From assembly GCA_964621785.1 (NCBI GenBank), contig CAZUPD010000012.1, positions 1 through 64,000 of the forward strand: DNA of 64,000 bases. The letters run 5' to 3'. This DNA comes from JACKDW01 sp964621785 (GTDB lineage Bacteria > Myxococcota_A > Polyangia > Nannocystales > Nannocystaceae). Below, piece after piece: positions 31,746 through 40,931 of this stretch (the first letter of the stretch is position 1; every line of letters starts with the position of its first letter). The position numbers and the translations under genes are program-made. The notes under the pieces are model-generated. The model did no database searches. It had not been told where the DNA came from and worked only from the letters and a program-made list of their open reading frames with translations.

Positions 31746-32174
31746 ATGCCGAGCGCCCCGCCTGCGTGCCGTCGCCACATCCGCCTCGGCCTGTGGTGGG
31801 TGCTGATCTTCGCCGCCGCCGGCCTCGTGCTCGAGTCCCTTCACGGACTCAAACTCGGTCTGTACCTCGATGTCGCCAACAGCACGCGAAGGCATATGTG
31901 GACCCTGGCCCACGCCCACGGCACCCTGCTGGGACTTTGTCACCTGGCGTTTGCGGCGATCGTGCCCCACCTCCAAGAGCTCGAGCCATCGACGCTGCGC
32001 CGCGCGAGTGTGTTGTTGACGACCGCGGGAGTATGCCTCCCAGCCGGGTTTTTCCTCGGTGGCCTGTGGTTTTACGCCGGTGACCCCGGCCTCGGGATCG
32101 TCCTGGTCCCGATCGGTGCATTTGCACTGATCGCCGCCTGTTGGACGTTGCTGACCAACCTGCGCACCCCCTGA
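31746..32174 (+). CDS. Small four-helix membrane protein, unknown function
   Basis: A 142-residue protein with a basic N-terminus and about four hydrophobic spans ('LGLWWVLIFAAAGLVL', 'WTLAHAHGTLLGLCHLAF', 'GVCLPAGFFLGGLWFYAG', 'GIVLVPIGAFALIAACWT'). The His-containing 'AHAHGTLLGL' inside the second span could bind heme or metal, but this is speculation. It is divergent from the MDR dehydrogenase; about 260 bases without a recognisable gene follow it. I do not recognise a named family. Confidence 0.7.
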   Translation: MPSAPPACRRHIRLGLWWVLIFAAAGLVLESLHGLKLGLYLDVANSTRRHMWTLAHAHGTLLGLCHLAFAAIVPHLQELEPSTLRRASVLLTTAGVCLPAGFFLGGLWFYAGDPGLGIVLVPIGAFALIAACWTLLTNLRTP

Positions 32175-32434
32175 CGCAACTCATTGAATCTACAAAGAGC
32201 TCACAGGCTGCGCACGGATGTTGCTCCCACCGATGCGCTCGTCCGGCCAAATGTATCCCGCCACAGCCGCGCCCCGCGACTCGGACCTGGCCGAGCTCGC
32301 CCAGTGGCCCGTCGGGCCTGATCGGAATGTCATGCAGAACGCTCACGCCGTGGTACCTACAGCCGACCCAATGTTTGGGTTTGGACCCGCCGTCTCAGGT
32401 TGGGCCCGCAGGCGAAGCCTGTTAGACTCGTCTG

Positions 32435-33448
32435 GTGCACATAGAGCGTACGTTTGCGCTGATTCTGGGATTGGGCCTCGTCACGGCGTGTGAGAGCAAC
32501 GACCCACCCGAAGAAGAGGCGACCTGGGAGCTGGTCCACTCGGGCCTGCCGTCGGCACTCTTGTCGGTCTGGGGGCACAACGCGAGCGATGTTTGGGCAG
32601 TCGGCGGCGACACCCGCGATGGCGATGGGCCACTGGTCCTCCACTACGACGGCCAGCGCTGGGAGCGAGTCCCGACCGGCGAGGCCCAAGGCAGTTTGTG
32701 GTGGGTCTTTGGCTTTCAAGGTGGGCCGATGTTTCTAGGCGGTGACGGCGGGGTGATCCTGCGCTACGAAGATGGTGCGTTCACCCGCATGGACACCCCC
32801 GGCAACGACACCGTGTTCGGGCTGTGGGGTACCGCGCCCGACAATATGTGGGCCGTGGGAGGTTCGTCGGACGCAGCAGGTGGATTTGCCTGGCGCTTGG
32901 TCGGCGACACCTGGGAACCCGAGCCAACACTCCCGGCCGACATCCCGGCAACGGCGGCGGTTTGGAAGGTTTTTGGCACCGCCAGCGATGATGCGTGGCT
33001 GGTCGGCAGCAGCGGCGTCGCGCTCCACTGGGACGGCACCGCGCTCACACCGGGAGACACCGGGGTCGGCTCGTCGCTGTTCACCGTCCACGGATACGAT
33101 GGCCGCTACACCGCAGTCGGCGGCTCGGCGACTGGGATCATCGTCGAGTACGACGGCCAGAACTGGCACAACGTGACGCCCACCGAACCTCCGATGGGCC
33201 TCACGGGCGTGACCCTCGGCCGCGACGGCTACGGCGTTGCGGTCGGCAATTTCGGGGCTGTACTCACACGCACCGCGGAGGAGGGCTGGGTCGAGGCCGA
33301 CCTCGGAATCAACATCCCGCACAACTTCCACGGCAGCTGGATCGACGACGAAGGTGGGACCTGGGCCGTCGGTGGCGACACGTTTTCACTGACCAAGGGG
33401 ATGTTGCTCCACCGCGGTCAAACACCCGTTTCTAGTGAAGGGCTTTAG
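32435..33448 (+). CDS. Beta-propeller-like surface lipoprotein
   Basis: A 337-residue lipoprotein. It starts at GTG 32435; a short signal peptide ends in the lipobox 'LVTAC'. The mature part is made of about six repeats built around 'LLSVWGHNASDVWAVGG', 'VFGLWGTAPDNMWAVGG' and 'VWKVFGTASDDAWLVGS'. This is the W-G-x-x-x-x-D-x-W-x-V-G pattern of myxobacterial propeller proteins. It is the first of four tightly packed genes (3 bases to the next, then two 4-base overlaps), which suggests a single transcript and a shared envelope complex. No catalytic residue is visible, so a binding or scaffold role is inferred. Confidence 0.8.
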   Translation: MHIERTFALILGLGLVTACESNDPPEEEATWELVHSGLPSALLSVWGHNASDVWAVGGDTRDGDGPLVLHYDGQRWERVPTGEAQGSLWWVFGFQGGPMFLGGDGGVILRYEDGAFTRMDTPGNDTVFGLWGTAPDNMWAVGGSSDAAGGFAWRLVGDTWEPEPTLPADIPATAAVWKVFGTASDDAWLVGSSGVALHWDGTALTPGDTGVGSSLFTVHGYDGRYTAVGGSATGIIVEYDGQNWHNVTPTEPPMGLTGVTLGRDGYGVAVGNFGAVLTRTAEEGWVEADLGINIPHNFHGSWIDDEGGTWAVGGDTFSLTKGMLLHRGQTPVSSEGL

Positions 33449-33451
33449 ATT

Positions 33452-34618
33452 ATGTTTTCGAGGATCACCACCTGTAGTGCGCTCCTACTCCTGCTCGCGC
33501 CACTCGCCTGTGATAGTGCCGACCGCTCGTGCGACGACCTCCAGTCGGGCGAGGCGTGTACTTGGCTGGGGCTGCCCGGCGAAGAGGGGTTCAACGAGGA
33601 TGGCTTACACCGACGCGAGACCCGGGTGAGCCAGCCGCAGGACCTCCTGTGGATGCCCGACGGTACGGCCTGGTTCACCGACTTCAACAACTTCCTCATC
33701 CGTCGTGTACACCCCGACGGCAGCATCGAAACCATGGTGGGTTCGGTCGACCCGATCTTCCCCGGCGACGGTCCGTTAGGCGGTGTTCCCCCGGGGGGTG
33801 CCGACGGGCTCGACTGGCTTTTGAACCATCCAACAAACCTGGTCCTCAAGCCAGACGGTGACGTCCTCGTGGTCGCCTGGCACAATCACAAACTGCTGAC
33901 CGTCGACCCCGATAGTGGGTATGTGACGATCGTCTGTGGCGCGGGGGCGGGCTTTGCCGGCGATGGTGAGTTGGCAGCGACCTCCGCACTGTTCAAACAG
34001 CTCAACGATGCGAGCTACGACGAGCAGGGCAACCTCTATATCGTCGACCAACAAAATCAGCGGATCCGCAAAATCGATGTCGAAGGGGTCATCACCACCA
34101 TCGCAGGCACCGGCGAGGTCGGCCATAGCGGCGACGGCGGGCCGGCGACAGACGCCCAGTTCTCGTGGGCCTTCGGCTCCAACCCCAACCCGAGCGGCGG
34201 CATCCTCTACCACGAGGGCGAGCTGTTCATCTCCGACACCGAGGCCGATGTCATCCGCGTGATGGACCTCGACACCGGAGTCATCGACGGCTTCGCAGGC
34301 ACGGGGGTCGAGGGTGATCGCGGCGACGGAGGACCGGCGATCGAAGCCGAACTCAACGCCCCGCGCGACCTCGAGGTGGGCCCCGACGGCGACCTCTACT
34401 TCGCCGACACCGACAACAGCAAAGTCCGTGCAATCGACCTCGACACTGGGATTATCCGCACCGTGGTCGGCACCGGCGAGCTCGGCCTCGACGAGGAGGA
34501 TGGACGCCCGGCGACCGAGACCAAGCTGCGCCGCCCATTCGGGATCTCGTTTGACCCGGACGGCAACCTCTACGTAATGGACACACTCAACTCGCGGATC
34601 GTGAAGGTGGCCCGATGA
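33452..34618 (+). CDS. NHL-repeat lipoprotein
   Basis: A 388-residue lipoprotein. A signal peptide ends at lipobox 'APLAC'; the rest is an NHL-type beta-propeller with recurrent units such as 'GNLYIVDQQNQRIRKIDVEG', 'GDLYFADTDNSKVRAIDLDT' and 'GNLYVMDTLNSRIVKVAR'. Between them lie the glycine-rich segments 'TIAGTGEVGHSGDGGPAT' and 'GFAGTGVEGDRGDGGPAIEA'. About six blades are present. NHL propellers usually bind protein or carbohydrate. It starts 3 bases after the preceding stop and overlaps the next ATG by 4 bases. Confidence 0.88.
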   Translation: MFSRITTCSALLLLLAPLACDSADRSCDDLQSGEACTWLGLPGEEGFNEDGLHRRETRVSQPQDLLWMPDGTAWFTDFNNFLIRRVHPDGSIETMVGSVDPIFPGDGPLGGVPPGGADGLDWLLNHPTNLVLKPDGDVLVVAWHNHKLLTVDPDSGYVTIVCGAGAGFAGDGELAATSALFKQLNDASYDEQGNLYIVDQQNQRIRKIDVEGVITTIAGTGEVGHSGDGGPATDAQFSWAFGSNPNPSGGILYHEGELFISDTEADVIRVMDLDTGVIDGFAGTGVEGDRGDGGPAIEAELNAPRDLEVGPDGDLYFADTDNSKVRAIDLDTGIIRTVVGTGELGLDEEDGRPATETKLRRPFGISFDPDGNLYVMDTLNSRIVKVAR

Positions 34619-35889
34619 ACCGTTTCTTCGTTCTTCCCTTCACCCTTTGTCTCGTCCCCATCGCGGGCTGCAACGCCTCGCACTGCGAAGAGCCCGGCAA
34701 CATTTGTACGATCGCCGGCAGCAGCGAGAACGGCTACGACCGCGACGCCGACAACGTGACGGTCCCTGCGCTCGAGACCAAGTTCTCCCTGCCGCAGGAC
34801 ACACTCACGGCGCCAAACGGCGACCTCTACATCCTCGACTGGAACAACCACCGCCTGCGTCGCTACGACGGGGAGTCGGTGAGTTGGGTGGCGGGTCGCG
34901 GCGAGCTAGGCGGTGACCTCGACGACCCGGCCAACGGCGATTTCAACCACCCGACCAACATGATCTTCGACGACAACGGCGACATCATCATCGCCGCCTG
35001 GCACAACAGTAAGATCCGGGTGATCGACCCCGAGACCGGGGTCGTCTCCGATTCGTGTGGCGACGGGGGGCGGGCCTATTTCGGAGATGGCTCCGACGCG
35101 ATGACAGCCTCCCTCGACCTCCCGGCCAGCATCGCCTTCGATCCCAGTGGCAACCTTGTGATCATGGATCAGGCCAACCAGGTGCTGCGGTACATCGATC
35201 AAAACGGCGACATCCAGTTGCTCGCCGGCCGCTGTGTGATCGATGCGCCACTGCCGACGGGTCCGGGTCCGTGCGCAGAGGGGGTCGAGCCGACCCAGTG
35301 CCCGGCGGTCAACGGGCGTACCTCGGGCAAGTGGACCTGCGGTGACGTGGCGGAGTTCTGCTCCAAACCGTGCACGCCGGGCTACTCGGGCGATGATATC
35401 CCCGCGCTCGAGATGCGGATGTCGCAACCTTTCGGTCAGTCGGCCTCACCCGCTGGGCGGATCGCGTACCGCGACGGCGAGCTGTACTTCGCAGACACCG
35501 GCAATCACCTGATCCGCAAGATCGACAAGGACGGGATGGTCCGCCGTGTCGCCGGCACGCCGCCGGTCGACGGCCTCAGCCAAAACGGCTACGCGGGTGA
35601 CGGAGGATCCGCCCTCGATGCCCTGCTCAACTACCCGGTCGACCTCGCGTTCGCCGACGATGGCACGCTCTACTTCACCGATGTCTACAACCACTGTGTG
35701 CGGGCCATCGGTACCGACGGCACCATCGAGACGGTCGCAGGCGTGTGCGGCGAGAAGGGCTACGAGGGTGATGACGGACCGGCCAATGCGGCGCTCCTCA
35801 AACTCCCGTTCGGCATTGAGTGGAATGCGGGCAAGCTGATCATTGCGGACACTGGCAACAACGTGATCCGCACGGTGATGCTGCCGTGA
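34615..35889 (+). CDS. NHL-repeat lipoprotein with a Cys-rich insertion
   Basis: A 424-residue paralogue of the preceding gene. Its ATG overlaps the upstream stop (ATGA). The lipobox is 'VPIAGC'. NHL units include 'GDLYILDWNNHRLRRYDGES', 'GELYFADTGNHLIRKIDKDG' and 'GTLYFTDVYNHCVRAIGTDG'. Midway, at residues 205-265, lies an insertion with six to eight Cys ('GRCVIDAP', 'GPCAEGVEPTQCPAVNGR', 'WTCGDVAEFCSKPCTPGYS') that the other NHL genes lack. It is probably a disulphide-bonded loop that sets its binding partner. It also overlaps the next gene by 4 bases. Confidence 0.88.
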   Translation: MNRFFVLPFTLCLVPIAGCNASHCEEPGNICTIAGSSENGYDRDADNVTVPALETKFSLPQDTLTAPNGDLYILDWNNHRLRRYDGESVSWVAGRGELGGDLDDPANGDFNHPTNMIFDDNGDIIIAAWHNSKIRVIDPETGVVSDSCGDGGRAYFGDGSDAMTASLDLPASIAFDPSGNLVIMDQANQVLRYIDQNGDIQLLAGRCVIDAPLPTGPGPCAEGVEPTQCPAVNGRTSGKWTCGDVAEFCSKPCTPGYSGDDIPALEMRMSQPFGQSASPAGRIAYRDGELYFADTGNHLIRKIDKDGMVRRVAGTPPVDGLSQNGYAGDGGSALDALLNYPVDLAFADDGTLYFTDVYNHCVRAIGTDGTIETVAGVCGEKGYEGDDGPANAALLKLPFGIEWNAGKLIIADTGNNVIRTVMLP

Positions 35890-36371
35890 AGTACGCGCTC
35901 CTGTGCGCGCTCGCGGTGACACTCGTCGCGTGCCGAGACGACGGCGAGGAAACTGACACCGACACCATCAACGCCGAGCCCGACTTCCCCGCGGACTACC
36001 AGCAGACCTATACCGAGGTCCGCGACTGCCGGGGCAGCGGCGATCACAACCTCAACAACGTACGTATGCTCGCCAGCCCCAGCGCACTTGAGCCCTACCA
36101 AGGCCGCGTGGAACCGTTCCCGGTCGATGCCGTGGTGATCAAAGAAGAGTACGAGTTCGACGACACCACGTGCACGGGCACGATTCTGCGGTGGACCGTG
36201 ATGCGCAAACTCGCCGACGGCAGCGCACCCGAGACCCTCGACTGGACCTGGCAGGACTTGAACGGCGATCGCGAGGTGACCGAAGTCGACGGCACCGGGT
36301 GCATCAACTGCCACACAGGGTGTGGCAACCTGCCCGACGGATACGACGGGACGTGTTCGATCCCTCCGTGA
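35886..36371 (+). CDS. Cytochrome P460-like lipoprotein with one c-type heme motif
   Basis: A 161-residue lipoprotein ending the four-gene operon; its GTG overlaps the preceding TGA. The lipobox 'VTLVAC' is followed by an acidic linker and a domain that resembles cytochrome P460 family proteins ('DAVVIKEEYEF', 'TILRWTVMRKL', 'LDWTWQDLNG'). The single heme motif Cys-Ile-Asn-Cys-His lies at residues 139-143, near the C-terminus as in P460. P460 enzymes oxidise hydroxylamine or NO and have a Lys cross-linked to the heme; Lys86 in 'VIKEEY' is a candidate but this is inference. An alternative is a simple electron-transfer or Cys-rich envelope protein. Confidence 0.72.
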   Translation: MKYALLCALAVTLVACRDDGEETDTDTINAEPDFPADYQQTYTEVRDCRGSGDHNLNNVRMLASPSALEPYQGRVEPFPVDAVVIKEEYEFDDTTCTGTILRWTVMRKLADGSAPETLDWTWQDLNGDREVTEVDGTGCINCHTGCGNLPDGYDGTCSIPP

Positions 36372-36429
36372 GGGTCGCGACACCTTCTATTTGTATCTAC
36401 ATAAAAAAACAAGCCCGCGTTGAACTGCA

Positions 36430-37527
36430 TCAGCGCAGGGTGATCCGGCGTACCCGTGAGTTGGACTGATCGGCGACCAGCAACCCGTCGCCGTCGACAG
36501 CAAGCCGGGCGACGTAGCCAAAAGTCGCCTCGAGCGCGGGTCCATCGTCTCCGTTCGCTCCTTCGACGCCAGTGCCCGCGATCGTCTCGATGATCCCGTC
36601 ACCATCGACCCTGCGGATCCTGAAGTTGCCGCGATCGCCGACGTAGAGCGTGCCATCCGAGTCGAGTGCGACGCCAAACGGCTGGCTTATCTGGGCTTGC
36701 GTCGCCGGACCGCCGTCGCCCGAGGAGCCCTTCACACCCGTGCCGACCACGGTCGTGAGCGTGCCATCGGGCGCGAGCTTGCGGATGGCGTGATTGAAAG
36801 TATCGGCGAGATAGAGGTTGCCATCCCCGTCGAACTCGAGTGCGGTCGGCCAGTGCAATCCAGCTTCCTCCGCCGGGCCACCGTCGCCGTAGTACGCCGG
36901 CTCCCCCGTGCCCACGACCGTGTCGATGACCCCATCACGGATCAGGCGAACGCGGTTGGCGAAGCTATCCGAAACATAGATCGCGTCGTCTGGGGCCACA
37001 GCGATCCCGTCGAGCTGCATAAACAACGCCTCGATCGCCGGACCTCCGTCCCCTTCGTTGCCGTCGACCCCGAGTACACCGTCGGCAGCCCCTGCGATGG
37101 TCTCGAGCGTTCCGTCGCCGGCAAGCGCGAGCACACGTGGGTCGTGATAGGAGACGAACACGATCCGACCATCGGACAGGAAGTCGAAGTCGATAGGATT
37201 CTCGAGCGGCGTGTCGGTCAACGGGAGGTCGACATCGGCAAATGCATGGAACCCACTGCCGATGACCGTCTCGACCGTGCCATCGTCCCGGATCCGCCGC
37301 AGTCGTTGGTTGTTGAAGTCCATCACGTAGAGCAGCCCATCCGGGCCGCGGCGCGCAGCCGAGACCAGGTAGAGATCGGTCTGTTCAGGCGGAAGGCCGT
37401 CGGCGTTGAACCCCAGCTCACCTGTCCCAACAACCAGGCAAACAGCCCCCGCGGTTTCTTCGCAGGGTTTACAGGCCGCGAGCACGAGGGCTGCAGCGGC
37501 CAGGGCGTGAATGCTGAAACGGATCAT
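36430..37527 (-). CDS. NHL-repeat lipoprotein
   Basis: A 365-residue lipoprotein (lipobox 'LVLAAC') made of about six NHL blades, with units 'GLLYVMDFNNQRLRRIRDDG', 'GNLYLADTFNHAIRKLAPDG' and 'GTLYVGDRGNFRIRRVDGDG'. It is clearly related to the two NHL genes on the other strand and converges on their operon, which suggests a local duplication and inversion. It lies 12 bases after a small lipoprotein gene on the same strand, so both are likely co-transcribed. A run of seven T on the coding strand follows about 10-20 bases beyond the stop and may help termination. Confidence 0.87.
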   Translation of the reverse strand: MIRFSIHALAAAALVLAACKPCEETAGAVCLVVGTGELGFNADGLPPEQTDLYLVSAARRGPDGLLYVMDFNNQRLRRIRDDGTVETVIGSGFHAFADVDLPLTDTPLENPIDFDFLSDGRIVFVSYHDPRVLALAGDGTLETIAGAADGVLGVDGNEGDGGPAIEALFMQLDGIAVAPDDAIYVSDSFANRVRLIRDGVIDTVVGTGEPAYYGDGGPAEEAGLHWPTALEFDGDGNLYLADTFNHAIRKLAPDGTLTTVVGTGVKGSSGDGGPATQAQISQPFGVALDSDGTLYVGDRGNFRIRRVDGDGIIETIAGTGVEGANGDDGPALEATFGYVARLAVDGDGLLVADQSNSRVRRITLR

Positions 37528-37539
37528 TGGTTGAAGCGA

Positions 37540-38085
37540 TCAACTCGGCGGAGGTTTGCACATCAGGGACTGCAACTCCCAGGTGTTGGCGCCGTGGTTG
37601 TGGACATGGATTTGGATTTCCGCGCCGGCAGGGATATCCCGCTCGAGTACGATCTCAGGCGAGAGTTTGTCCGGATTTCGCGGGATTGAAACCGTCGTTT
37701 CCCACAGAATCTCGCCGTCGATCGCAAGTCCGACATAGCCCTCGGCATCCGGCGTCGGTGCCATCAAGACATCGTGATAGACGATCAACTCGACAATATC
37801 GCCGGCGAGCAGCTCAACCCGAGTCGGCTGGGTGAGCGTCACATAGTCGCACAGGCCGGTGTCGATCTCGAACCCCAGGGTGGTCGGATCGATATACAAA
37901 CCCGTCTCATCGCAGGTCGCATCGGCCGGGCGCATCGCGGCGAACAGGTCCATCGCGGGATCGGTGACGCGCATCCACTGGTCGACGTCGGCCAGCCGTG
38001 CGGGTTCCTTGATCCGCTCTTCGGCGCAGCCAAGGACGCAGACCGCCGCGACGAGGTGCACGATCCTTCTCTGGAGCGATGCCAT
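37540..38085 (-). CDS. Small lipoprotein of unknown function in the NHL cluster
   Basis: A 181-residue lipoprotein from ATG 38085 with lipobox 'VCVLGC'. The mature protein is beta-rich, with two Cys ('DATCDETG', 'GLCDYVTL') and a third near the end ('SLMCKPPPS'). The segment 'GDIVELIVYHDVLM', together with 'AEIQIHVHNHGANTWEL', looks like a cupredoxin-like or jelly-roll sandwich, but no complete metal site is evident. It is the first gene of a two-gene operon with the downstream NHL lipoprotein. I do not recognise a family. Confidence 0.7.
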   Translation of the reverse strand: MASLQRRIVHLVAAVCVLGCAEERIKEPARLADVDQWMRVTDPAMDLFAAMRPADATCDETGLYIDPTTLGFEIDTGLCDYVTLTQPTRVELLAGDIVELIVYHDVLMAPTPDAEGYVGLAIDGEILWETTVSIPRNPDKLSPEIVLERDIPAGAEIQIHVHNHGANTWELQSLMCKPPPS

Positions 38086-38229
38086 CGCCGGGTAGTGTAC
38101 CCCAGGTACGCGGACGCGGGCGAGTCTTTCATTCCCCAACGGTTGCTCATGCACGACGATTGCCCCCGGCCGGAAAACCGGTGGCGGGGACACCAAGCGC
38201 CGTCTCACGCGACTGTGTCGAGCATTGAC

Positions 38230-39219
38230 CTACAAAGGTGTGTATGCAAATGAAACCGCCACCGGCTTGTGATCGGAAAGGTCTTCGCCGTCCATATCGA
38301 CAAACTCCGGCGGAACCTCCCAGGTCAACGGTGTCAGCTCGAGGTTGTCGCCGCTGCGGTACATCACCTTATCGATCCGGATATCACCACACTCGAGCTC
38401 AGTACAGCTGTCGAACAGCTCGGCCCCGGACAGCAGCACCATCAGCGGCTCGACATCTTCGGGGTCGTTTTCCCGCAGGTTGAAGTCGCCGGCGACAATC
38501 ACCGCACGACCCGGTGAGCGGGACGTGATCTCGGCGACCAAATCGTGGGCCGACTGCAGCCGGATCTCGACATCCTGCGGGCAACCGCCGGCCTCCATGT
38601 GTAGGTTGTAGATATCGATCTCGGCCGGCACCCCGTCTTCGACCAAATTGGCATCGATCATTGTACGTGCAAAGCTCCATCCCTTGGTCGCCAAACAGTC
38701 ACCCGCACAATCTGAGATCCCGCCATTACATGTGTACCAAGGGATACGTTCGTGATCTTCGACGGGGAATTGCGAAAATCGGTTGAGTCCGTCCCCCAAA
38801 TCGAGAATGTCGGGGGGCTCCATATAGGGCTGGGTGTGAAACGGATGCATCGCACCGGCCGCGAGGTCGGCGTGGTAGTAAAAGTCTTCCTGCACCAACG
38901 CGAGGTCGTAGGTGTTGAGCAGCGGAGAGATCTGCGGAATGTTGGCCTCGGGGTTCGAGCTCGAAATGCCCTGGGGAAGCCCCGCGACGTTATAGGTCAG
39001 CAGCAAAAATTCACCCGGAGGGGCGGGCACACCGGGGCCTTCGGTCGTGTCCGACGTTTCTGTGTCCATGTCCGTCGTCGCGACTCCCGACGAAGATTCC
39101 GAGGTCGAGGTACCAGCGGAGGTATCCGAGCCCGCATCGGAGGTGTCCGACCCGCCCCCAGAGCAGGCGGCAAGGCCACAACTCAATGTAAGACCAATGA
39201 ATGATCGTTGCATTCGCAT
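38230..39219 (-). CDS. Endonuclease/exonuclease/phosphatase (EEP)-family lipoprotein
   Basis: A 329-residue lipoprotein (lipobox 'GLAAC') with a Ser/Thr/Asp linker to about residue 65 and an EEP metallohydrolase domain after it. Motifs are 'LLLTYNVAGLPQG', 'LALVQEDFYYH' (metal-binding Glu), 'YNLHMEAGG', 'VIVAGDFNLREND' (Asp/Asn), 'IRIDKVMYRS' and the catalytic 'EDLSDHKPVAVSF'. This family includes bacterial sphingomyelinases and surface nucleases; 'TYNVAGLP' near the start favours a phospholipase C/sphingomyelinase-like enzyme, but the substrate is inferred. It faces outwards, consistent with attack on host or prey lipids or on extracellular DNA. Confidence 0.88.
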   Translation of the reverse strand: MRMQRSFIGLTLSCGLAACSGGGSDTSDAGSDTSAGTSTSESSSGVATTDMDTETSDTTEGPGVPAPPGEFLLLTYNVAGLPQGISSSNPEANIPQISPLLNTYDLALVQEDFYYHADLAAGAMHPFHTQPYMEPPDILDLGDGLNRFSQFPVEDHERIPWYTCNGGISDCAGDCLATKGWSFARTMIDANLVEDGVPAEIDIYNLHMEAGGCPQDVEIRLQSAHDLVAEITSRSPGRAVIVAGDFNLRENDPEDVEPLMVLLSGAELFDSCTELECGDIRIDKVMYRSGDNLELTPLTWEVPPEFVDMDGEDLSDHKPVAVSFAYTPL

Positions 39220-39350
39220 CTAGTTACCTCGCTTCGCCGAAGCGTAACACAGCTGTGACACGTCGAAACGTCCGAGGACCCATGGGGCCCGCAACGTGCA
39301 TCACCCTCGACAGCGCCAAAGCCGGGGATAGGTCGCGCCGAAACGTCGGG

Positions 39351-40721
39351 CTAACCGGTGTCCGAGTCATCGACCGGGAGGTAGACGGTAAACACCGCCC
39401 CCTGCCGCGGCAAACTCACGGCTGTGATCTCGCCACCCATGCGCAGGGCGAGTTCGCGGCTGATCTTGAGACCAAAACCGGTTCCGTCGTAGGTCGGTTC
39501 CTGTCCGGGCGTGAACGGCTGAAACAGACGCGCGAGCTGGACCTCGTTCATCCCGACACCGTTGTCGCGGACCGTGAACACCAACCACTCGCGCTCGTCG
39601 GCGGGGAGATAGGTCCGTGCCGCCTCAAACGTGATCTCGCCTTCGGCTGTGAACTTGGCGGCGTTGCCCAGCAGATTGACGAGGATCTGGTAGACGCGCC
39701 GCGGATCGCCGCGGGACTGCCCCAGCGACTCGGCCCCGTGCACGGTCAGACGGTTGGCGTTGCGCTGACACAGTGGCCTGGCCGCATGGACAGCTTCGGC
39801 CACAACCTCGTCGACGTGATAGGGCTCGCTCTTGATCGCCATCCGCCCTGTTTCGATCTTGGACAGGTCGAGCGCGTTGTCGAGGATGTCGCCCTGTAGC
39901 TGACAGACCTGCAGGATCCGGTGGACATCGCCGATCAATTCGTCGTCGCCCAACTCCTCGGCGCGCTCGGCCATCAGTTCGGCATAGCCGATGATCGCGT
40001 GGAGTGGTGCCCGCAACTCGTGGGCGACGTGGGTCAGCGAAACGCTCTTGCCCAGACTCACCATCTCCAACTGCTGGCCCGTGTGGTGCAGCCGCTCCTC
40101 CATCTCGATGCGCTGACTGATATCGAAAAACACATAGAGGTATACGTCGTGGCCGAGGTGGGCGAGCGAACGTGCGGACACGGCGACCCAGCGAAGCGAC
40201 CCGTCGGCCCGCCGCACCCGCAATTCATGGGCATGGACCTTCCCCTCTTTGGCCAGGGTTTCGATCAGGGCGCGGTGATCGGATGTATCTGCATATAAAA
40301 CACGATCGGGACGATACAGCAGTTCCTTGGTCCGGTGACCAAACATCGGCTCGAGCAGCTCGTTGAGGACAGTGAGACGGCCGTCGGAGCGTCGGGCGAT
40401 CAGTGCTGGAACTGGCAGGGACTCGACTAGGGCCCGCAACTCGACATCTTCCGCCGCCGGACGCTCGGCGTGGGCAAGCAATCGACGCACCGTCCGAAGG
40501 TCGCGCCGTGGACCTGTCGGATCGCTTGTACGTACAGGAGCCGGACGCTCCCGGTCCTGCTCATGAGCGGGTCGGGACTGTGTACGCGCCGGTCGCCGCG
40601 GAGGACGGGCTGTCACGACCGAGGTCGAAATCTCGCGCATACGAGCCATCACCGCGTCCTCGTCGGGACCCCCGTCGGACGCCCTGGCGCTCGGCTTGGG
40701 CGGCTTACGGTCGGCAGGCAT
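39351..40721 (-). CDS. PAS-domain sensor histidine kinase with basic disordered N-terminus
   Basis: Kinase of about 456 residues from ATG 40721. Residues 1-95 are Arg/Pro-rich and probably disordered. A PAS domain covers 97-215 ('ESLPVPALIARRSDGRLTV', 'VRRADGSLRWVAVSARS', 'FFDISQRIEME'). HisKA is 'LTHVAHELRAPLHAIIGYAE'; the HATPase shows 'NLLGNAAKFTA', 'DNGVGMNE' and 'YDGTGFGLKISREL'. There is no membrane span and no neighbouring response regulator. The longer frame to 40850 adds residues that look non-coding. Confidence 0.87.
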   Translation of the reverse strand: MPADRKPPKPSARASDGGPDEDAVMARMREISTSVVTARPPRRPARTQSRPAHEQDRERPAPVRTSDPTGPRRDLRTVRRLLAHAERPAAEDVELRALVESLPVPALIARRSDGRLTVLNELLEPMFGHRTKELLYRPDRVLYADTSDHRALIETLAKEGKVHAHELRVRRADGSLRWVAVSARSLAHLGHDVYLYVFFDISQRIEMEERLHHTGQQLEMVSLGKSVSLTHVAHELRAPLHAIIGYAELMAERAEELGDDELIGDVHRILQVCQLQGDILDNALDLSKIETGRMAIKSEPYHVDEVVAEAVHAARPLCQRNANRLTVHGAESLGQSRGDPRRVYQILVNLLGNAAKFTAEGEITFEAARTYLPADEREWLVFTVRDNGVGMNEVQLARLFQPFTPGQEPTYDGTGFGLKISRELALRMGGEITAVSLPRQGAVFTVYLPVDDSDTG

Positions 40722-40931
40722 ATCCACAAGCTCGCCGATTCTCGAGCAGGTGTAAAGCGGCCCGCGGGTCTGTTTGTGGTCATGTCGCCGACTGTGCACA
40801 TCGCTCACCGCGACGAAGCACCCTGCCCCCACAGACCGGATTGTGGCCACCTGACTCTCGCGCAGATTTCTGTCTCCACGAGCTTGATTGTGATCGCCTC
40901 GCGATCGACTGCGATCCTGTCTCCAGTGGCG

